Assembly: GCF_003312875.1 (NCBI RefSeq)
Contig: NZ_CP015163.1
Span: 4,836,001 to 4,900,000, forward strand
Direction: 5' to 3'
DNA: 64,000 bases
Source of the DNA: Amycolatopsis albispora
Lineage (GTDB): Bacteria; Actinomycetota; Actinomycetes; Mycobacteriales; Pseudonocardiaceae
The notes beneath the pieces were generated by a model. That model saw nothing but the letters and a program-made list of their open reading frames with translations. It searched no databases and was not told the origin of the DNA. How positions within the stretch are numbered: the stretch's first letter is position 1; each line of letters starts with the position of its first letter. Of this stretch, positions 60,193-64,000 are shown one piece after another. A program made the translations under genes and the position numbers.

Positions 60193-61449
60193 ATGGCCCA
60201 GCTCTCCCCCCTGCTCAAGCAGGCCACCCCGGTCGTCGTGGACCACGGCGAGGGCACCTATCTGTTCGACAGCGAAGGCAGGCGGCACCTCGACTTCACC
60301 GCCGGCATCGGCGTCACCAGCACCGGGCACTGCCACCCGAAGGTGGTCGCCGCCGCCCAGGAGCAGATCGGCAAGCTGATCCACGGGCAGTACACCACCG
60401 TGATGCACAAGCCGCTGCTCGAACTGACCGAGCGCCTCGGCGGCGTGCTGCCGCCCGGGCTGGACTCGCTGTTCTTCTCCAACTCCGGCAGCGAGGCGGT
60501 GGAGGCGGCCCTGCGGCTGTCGCGCCAGGCGACCGGCAGGCCGAACGTGATCGTGTTCCAAGGCGGGTTCCACGGCCGGACCGTCGCCGCCGCGTCGATG
60601 ACCACCTCGGGCACCCGGTTCAGCGCCGGCTTCTCGCCGCTGATGTCGGGCGTGCACGTGGCGCCGTTCCCCTACGCCTACCACTACGGCTGGGACGAGA
60701 AGACCGCGACGAAGTTCGCGCTGCGCGAGCTGGACTACCTGTTCGCCACGCTCACCGCGCCGAACGAGGTGGCCGCGTTCTTCGTCGAGCCGGTGCTCGG
60801 GGAGGGCGGTTACGTGCCGGCCAACACCGAGTTCATGGCCGGGCTGCGCGAGCGCGCCGACAAACACGGCATCCTGCTGGTGCTCGACGAGGTGCAGACC
60901 GGCTTCGGCCGCACCGGCAAGTTCTGGGGCCACGACCACTTCGACGTGCGGCCGGACATCGTGCTCATCGCGAAGGGCCTGGCCAGCGGCTTCCCGCTGT
61001 CCGGCATCGCCGCGTCGCAGGAGCTGATGTCGAAGGCGTGGCCGGGTTCGCAGGGCGGCACCTACGGCGGCAACGCGGTTTCGTGCGCCGCCGCCTGCGC
61101 CACGCTCGACGTGATCGCCGAAGAGGGCCTGGTCGCCAACGCCGCCGAGCGCGGCACGCAGCTGCTCGACGGTGCCCGCCTGATCGGCGACAAGAACGCC
61201 GCCATCGGTGACGTGCGCGGGCTCGGGCTGCTGGTCGGCTCGGAGTTCACCACCGCCGACGGCGAACCGGACACGGTCACCGCGCAGGCCGCGCAGAAGG
61301 CCGCCGCCGAGCGCGGGCTGCTGCTGCTCACCTGCGGTGCCTGGATGAACGTGGTCCGGATGATCCCGCCGCTGGTGGTCACCGCCGAGCAGGTCGACGA
61401 GGCGCTGGGCATCTGGGCCGAGGTCGTCGACACCGTCACCAAGAGCTAG
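60193..61449 (+). CDS. Class III aminotransferase (GABA/omega-amino acid type)
   Basis: This 418-residue PLP enzyme moves an amino group, probably from an omega-amino acid, to 2-oxoglutarate or pyruvate and yields a semialdehyde. Key blocks are LDFTAGIGVTSTGHCHP, FFSNSGSEAVEAALRLSRQATGR, the Asp in LLVLDEVQTGFGRTGKFWG and the PLP Lys in IVLIAKGLASGFPLSG (about residue 261). It pairs functionally with the divergent semialdehyde dehydrogenase. ATG at 60193 has AAGGAG 11 bases upstream. The DUF3830 gene follows after 13 bases. Confidence 0.9.
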   Translation: MAQLSPLLKQATPVVVDHGEGTYLFDSEGRRHLDFTAGIGVTSTGHCHPKVVAAAQEQIGKLIHGQYTTVMHKPLLELTERLGGVLPPGLDSLFFSNSGSEAVEAALRLSRQATGRPNVIVFQGGFHGRTVAAASMTTSGTRFSAGFSPLMSGVHVAPFPYAYHYGWDEKTATKFALRELDYLFATLTAPNEVAAFFVEPVLGEGGYVPANTEFMAGLRERADKHGILLVLDEVQTGFGRTGKFWGHDHFDVRPDIVLIAKGLASGFPLSGIAASQELMSKAWPGSQGGTYGGNAVSCAAACATLDVIAEEGLVANAAERGTQLLDGARLIGDKNAAIGDVRGLGLLVGSEFTTADGEPDTVTAQAAQKAAAERGLLLLTCGAWMNVVRMIPPLVVTAEQVDEALGIWAEVVDTVTKS

Positions 61450-61462
61450 AAGGAGCACTGGG

Positions 61463-61966
61463 TTGGCCCGCTACATCACCATCACGCTCGACAAGCGCGG
61501 CGTTTCCTGCCGCGCGCGGCTGCTCGACGCCGAAGCCCCGCGCACCTGCGAGGCGGTGTGGAACGCGCTGCCGCAGAGCGGCTCGGCCTACCACGCGAAG
61601 TACGCGCGCAACGAGATCTACACGCTCGTGCCGCCGTTCGCCCAGCCCAAGCCGGGGCGGGAGAACCCGACCGTCACGCCGATCCCCGGTGACGTCGTCT
61701 ACTTCGGCTTCGAGGCGTGGGAGATCGGCAATCCCGCGTACGGCTACGACGAGGGCAGCGAAGCCCACAGCGACCAGGGCGCGACCGATCTCGCGCTCTT
61801 CTACGGCCGCAACAACCTGCTGATCAACGGGGACGCGGGCTGGGTGCCCGGCAACGTGTTCGCCACGATCGAGGAGGGCCTGTCCGAGATCGCCGCGGCG
61901 GCGCAGGATCTGTGGCTCCGCGGCGTCGAGGGCGAGACGCTTTCCTTCGCCCGCGCCGAAAACTGA
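61463..61966 (+). CDS. DUF3830 family protein (cyclophilin-like fold)
   Basis: This 167-residue protein matches what I know of the DUF3830 family, small cyclophilin-like proteins of unknown function often placed in catabolic operons. Visible stretches are CEAVWNALPQSGSAYHAKYARNEIY (about 29-53), PGDVVYFGF and DLALFYGRNNLLINGDAGWVPGNVFATI. No signal or membrane helix is seen. It starts with TTG at 61463 with AGGAG 7 bases before it, the third TTG start in this regulon. Being co-transcribed with the aminotransferase, it may be an accessory or unrecognised enzyme of the pathway. Confidence 0.78.
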   Translation: MARYITITLDKRGVSCRARLLDAEAPRTCEAVWNALPQSGSAYHAKYARNEIYTLVPPFAQPKPGRENPTVTPIPGDVVYFGFEAWEIGNPAYGYDEGSEAHSDQGATDLALFYGRNNLLINGDAGWVPGNVFATIEEGLSEIAAAAQDLWLRGVEGETLSFARAEN

Positions 61967-61973
61967 GCCCGGC

Positions 61974-62003
61974 GGGTGGGCGCGGCCGGGTCCGCGCCCA
62001 CCC
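61974..62003 (+). terminator. GC-rich hairpin after the DUF3830 gene
   Basis: A perfect 12-bp stem (GGGTGGGCGCGG with CCGCGCCCACCC) with loop CCGGGT begins 7 bases past the stop. A small palindrome GATCAGGTGATC follows at 62004-62015. No T-run, but stability and position mark it as the operon's terminator. Confidence 0.75.
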
Positions 62004-62171
62004 GATCAGGTGATCTCCCGGCATTTACTTTGCGCAAGAATTCGATCACCCGTCCGGGCAGGCTCACTCCACCAATGCCGCATTCAGGTGGCCATCACGC
62101 ACAGTGAGCACAACTACCCCGGGTAACACGCGCCCGTCGAGGGACCCCGCCGTCAAACCCGAAGGACTTAC

Positions 62172-62237
62172 GTGTTTAGCCTGAGGGGTTGCTTGCAGAG
62201 CCGAAGCAACCACCCCGGCACCCGGGCGGCTTTTTGA
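62172..62237 (+). CDS. Possible 21-aa leader peptide before the GlcD-like gene
   Basis: GTG at 62172, with GAAGGA 5 bases upstream, opens a 22-codon frame ending in TGA at 62235-62237 (MFSLRGCLQSRSNHPGTRAA, then F). The frame runs through the strong hairpin 62187-62211 and ends right at a T-run, the geometry of a transcription-attenuation leader. It has no run of one amino acid. Translation is not proven; the case rests on layout only. The rest of the 559-base stretch 61967-62525 holds the terminator before it, a second small ORF at 62325 and the promoter of the oxidase. Confidence 0.35.
   Translation: MFSLRGCLQSRSNHPGTRAAF
62187..62235 (+). promoter_or_regulatory. Attenuator-like hairpin plus T-run
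   Basis: GGTTGCTT (62187-62194) pairs with AAGCAACC (62204-62211) around a 9-base loop, and the stem can extend by two more G-C pairs past a bulged A. It is followed by CCCGG-CAC-CCGGG (62214-62226) and then CGGC and TTTTT (62231-62235), a small intrinsic terminator. The two structures share two bases, so they may compete. A leader frame overlaps both. Confidence 0.5.
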
Positions 62238-62324
62238 CAGCACGCCAATCCGGCTGCGAATCTCGGAATCGCTTTCGAAAGCAATTCACGTTCGAAATCA
62301 ACCTTTTCCGAGGAGTTCCCACCC

Positions 62325-62417
62325 ATGCAGATTTTCGCCGCCCACGCCCACCACGCCGACGACATCATCACCAGCGCGCTGGCGTGCCTGGCACACCTCG
62401 TGGGCTGGCTCGTCTGA
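62325..62417 (+). CDS. Possible 30-aa small protein
   Basis: An ATG at 62325, 9 bases after GAGGAG, opens a 31-codon frame: MQIFAAHAHHADDIITSALA, then ten mostly hydrophobic residues ending GWLV. The second half could form a short amphipathic or membrane-seeking helix; the first half is His-rich. It may be a small peptide or a second leader for the FAD oxidase 108 bases downstream. I recognise no family. The good ribosome site is the main support. Confidence 0.4.
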   Translation: MQIFAAHAHHADDIITSALACLAHLVGWLV

Positions 62418-62525
62418 GTCGCTCCGGCAGAACATGAAAGGTCTTCATAGCGGGATTCGTCCGGCCCGTACTACCCTGCGGTAACCAGGTCTCGGCGCAG
62501 AGGTGAGAGGACGGTCGACACCGCC

Positions 62526-63926
62526 ATGAACGACAGCGGTTCCGGGGGTTTCGAACAACGCCTCGCCGACATCGTCGGCCAGGCCAACCTGCTCACCGGC
62601 GAGGCCGTGGGCGAGGACTACGCCCACGACGAATGCCTCACCGTGGAGCCGGCGAAACCCCGCTACGTGGCCAAACCGGCGACCGCCGAAGAAACCGCGG
62701 AACTGCTCAAGGCCGCGGGCGAGCACCGGGTTCCGGTGACCGCCCGCGGCTCGGGCAGCGGCCTGTCCGGCGCGGCCAGGCCGCGGCCCGACGGCCTGCT
62801 CATCTCCTTCGAGCGGATGAACCAGGTGCTCGAAGTCGACGCCGACAACCACGTCGCCGTGGTGCAGCCCGGCGTCACCCTGGCCGAACTGGACGAGAAG
62901 ACCGCCGCGGCCGGGTTGTCCTACACCGTCTACCCCGGTGAGCTGAGCGCGAGCGTCGGCGGCAACGTCGGCACCAACGCGGGCGGCATGCGCGCGGTGA
63001 AGTACGGCGTCACCCGGCACAACGTGCTCGGCCTCCAGGCCGCGCTGCCCAGCGGTGAGCTGATCCGCACCGGCGGCAAGACCACCAAGACCTCCACCGG
63101 GTACGACCTCACCCAGCTGATCATCGGCTCCGAGGGCACGCTCGCGCTGGCCACCGAGGTGATCGTGCGGCTGCACCCGCGCCTGCCGCACGGCGCCACC
63201 GTGCTCGCCCCGTTCGGTGATCTCGACCAGGTGGTGCGCGCGGTGCCGAAGATCATCGCCAGCGGGCTGGACCCGCACATCCTGGAGTACATCGACAACC
63301 TGACCATGGCCGCGATCGTCTACAAGGAACAGTTGTCGCTCGGCGTGCCGGACGAGGTCAGGGACGCGTCGCAGGCCTATCTGGTGGTGTCGCTGGAAAA
63401 CCGCGACAACGACCGGCTGCACGCCGACGTGGAGATCCTCGGCGAACTGCTCGGCGCGCTGGGCGCCGCCGACGTGTACGTGCTGGAAGGACCGGCCGCC
63501 CGCAAGCTGATCGAGGCGCGGGAGAAGGCGTTCTGGACGGCGAAGTCGGTCGGCGCGGACGACGTGATCGACGTGGTCATCCCGCGCGCGGAGATGCCCG
63601 CCTTCCTGGCCAAGGTGCGGGAGCTGGCCACCGCCAGCGAGTCGGGCGCGGTCGGCTGCGGGCACGCCGGGGACGGCAATGTCCACTTGGGAATCTTCCA
63701 GAAGGACCCGGCCAAGCGGCGCGCGCTGCTGCACGAGATCTTCGCGGCGGGCATGGCCGCCGGTGGTTCGATCTCCGGTGAGCACGGCATCGGCCACGCC
63801 AAGAAGGAGCACTTCCTCGAACTGGAGGACCCGGCGAAGATCGAGCTGATGCGCCGGATCAAGCAGTCCTTCGACCCGCTCGGCATCCTCAACCCGGGCG
63901 TTCTCTTCGACCAGGAGTCACAGTGA
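62526..63926 (+). CDS. FAD-linked oxidase, glycolate/D-lactate dehydrogenase (GlcD) type
   Basis: This 466-residue flavoprotein has an N-terminal FAD_binding_4 domain with [29 protein letters not shown] (about 72-100) and [26 protein letters not shown] (about 138-163), and a C-terminal FAD-oxidase domain with [14 protein letters not shown] and [11 protein letters not shown] holding metal and catalytic His residues. It should oxidise a 2-hydroxy acid such as glycolate, D-lactate or D-2-hydroxyglutarate to the 2-oxo acid. Its stop overlaps the next gene (GTGA), a TPP enzyme that could use the 2-oxo acid. An unusual leader region lies upstream. Confidence 0.9.
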   Translation: MNDSGSGGFEQRLADIVGQANLLTGEAVGEDYAHDECLTVEPAKPRYVAKPATAEETAELLKAAGEHRVPVTARGSGSGLSGAARPRPDGLLISFERMNQVLEVDADNHVAVVQPGVTLAELDEKTAAAGLSYTVYPGELSASVGGNVGTNAGGMRAVKYGVTRHNVLGLQAALPSGELIRTGGKTTKTSTGYDLTQLIIGSEGTLALATEVIVRLHPRLPHGATVLAPFGDLDQVVRAVPKIIASGLDPHILEYIDNLTMAAIVYKEQLSLGVPDEVRDASQAYLVVSLENRDNDRLHADVEILGELLGALGAADVYVLEGPAARKLIEAREKAFWTAKSVGADDVIDVVIPRAEMPAFLAKVRELATASESGAVGCGHAGDGNVHLGIFQKDPAKRRALLHEIFAAGMAAGGSISGEHGIGHAKKEHFLELEDPAKIELMRRIKQSFDPLGILNPGVLFDQESQ

Positions 63927-64000
63927 GCATGAACGGCGCGCAGTCCCTCATCCGCACCCTCGTCGAGGCGGGGGTGGACGTGTGCTTCGCCAACCCGGGC
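63923..64000 (+). CDS. TPP-dependent enzyme, acetolactate synthase-like (5' end only)
   Basis: Only the first 26 codons are in the window: GTG at 63923, then [20 protein letters not shown] and [28 protein letters not shown] is the N-terminal pattern of acetolactate synthase/benzoylformate decarboxylase-like enzymes (compare GxxxLxxxLxxxGVxxVFGxPG). The GTG is chosen because AGGAG ends 5 bases before it and it overlaps the oxidase stop; an ATG at 63929 is the alternative. Coupled to the GlcD-like oxidase, it probably acts on the resulting 2-oxo acid. Confidence 0.75.
   Translation, partial: MSMNGAQSLIRTLVEAGVDVCFANPG

Noticed and set aside
61967..62324. A known riboswitch (c-di-AMP, cobalamin or TPP) before the FAD oxidase
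   Set aside because: I could not find the conserved boxes of any of these classes; only a hairpin and T-run are clear.

Overview
The window is a 64 kb stretch of very GC-rich, densely packed actinomycete chromosome. Frequent GTG starts, 1-4 base gene overlaps, Tat and lipoprotein signals and the regulator mix (TetR, GntR, Lrp, IclR, MarR, ArsR) suggest a soil member of the Pseudonocardiaceae, probably Amycolatopsis. That assignment is inference; no rRNA or other marker gene is present, and I saw no tRNA, CRISPR array, insertion sequence or prophage.

Layout. (1) 1-8.1 kb: a CDF metal exporter converges on a minus-strand operon of a secreted GH2-LamG glycosidase and a complete YtfQ-YtfR-YtfT-YjfF-type (galactofuranose) ABC importer. 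(2) 8.4-18.1 kb: a minus-strand rhamnose system with a Tat-exported GH78 alpha-L-rhamnosidase, importer rhaTPQS, rhamnose isomerase rhaI and a tiny LuxR-type HTH protein, closed by an intrinsic terminator. LacI-type operators precede rhaT. One importer permease carries a 135-residue low-complexity N-terminal extension. (3) 18.2-31.4 kb: mostly single genes: tandem Lrp regulator, NmrA-like protein, proline iminopeptidase with MarR, GT-C glycosyltransferase, TetR with two alpha/beta hydrolases and clear operators, a large orphan TPR membrane protein, a serine hydrolase, an IclR regulator and a pair of small helical proteins. (4) 31.4-43.1 kb: a catabolic block with a CoA transferase and aldehyde dehydrogenase, then a six-gene operon (TPP enzyme, hyuA, hyuB, SDR, GntR, ornithine cyclodeaminase-like) preceded by a DAO-type flavoenzyme.

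(5) 43.2-47.8 kb: a WS/DGAT acyltransferase, then a compact pyrroloquinoline quinone operon in the order pqqA-C-D-E-B, including a 31-residue PqqA precursor. (6) 47.8-50.7 kb: aldo/keto reductase, ArsR regulator and MFS transporter. (7) 50.7-51.3 kb: a non-coding stretch with a dispersed hairpin, a UUCG-loop terminator and a degenerate ~14-bp minisatellite. (8) 51.3-62.0 kb: a second catabolic block tied together by three copies of the palindrome GATTGTCRACAATC: amidase, 2-hydroxyacid dehydrogenase, two maleate-isomerase-like proteins, a GntR-FCD regulator, malate/tartrate dehydrogenase, semialdehyde dehydrogenase, class III aminotransferase and a DUF3830 protein, with an Lnt-like acyltransferase inserted. 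(9) 62.0-64.0 kb: a leader region with two very small ORFs and an attenuator-like hairpin, a GlcD-type FAD oxidase, and the start of a TPP enzyme cut by the window edge.

The most notable signals are the GATTGTCRACAATC regulon, the PQQ operon, a family of near-perfect AATGTGGCTTTC hairpins at gene 3' ends, the intragenic palindrome TGTCCACWGTGGACA, and the extended rhamnose permease.
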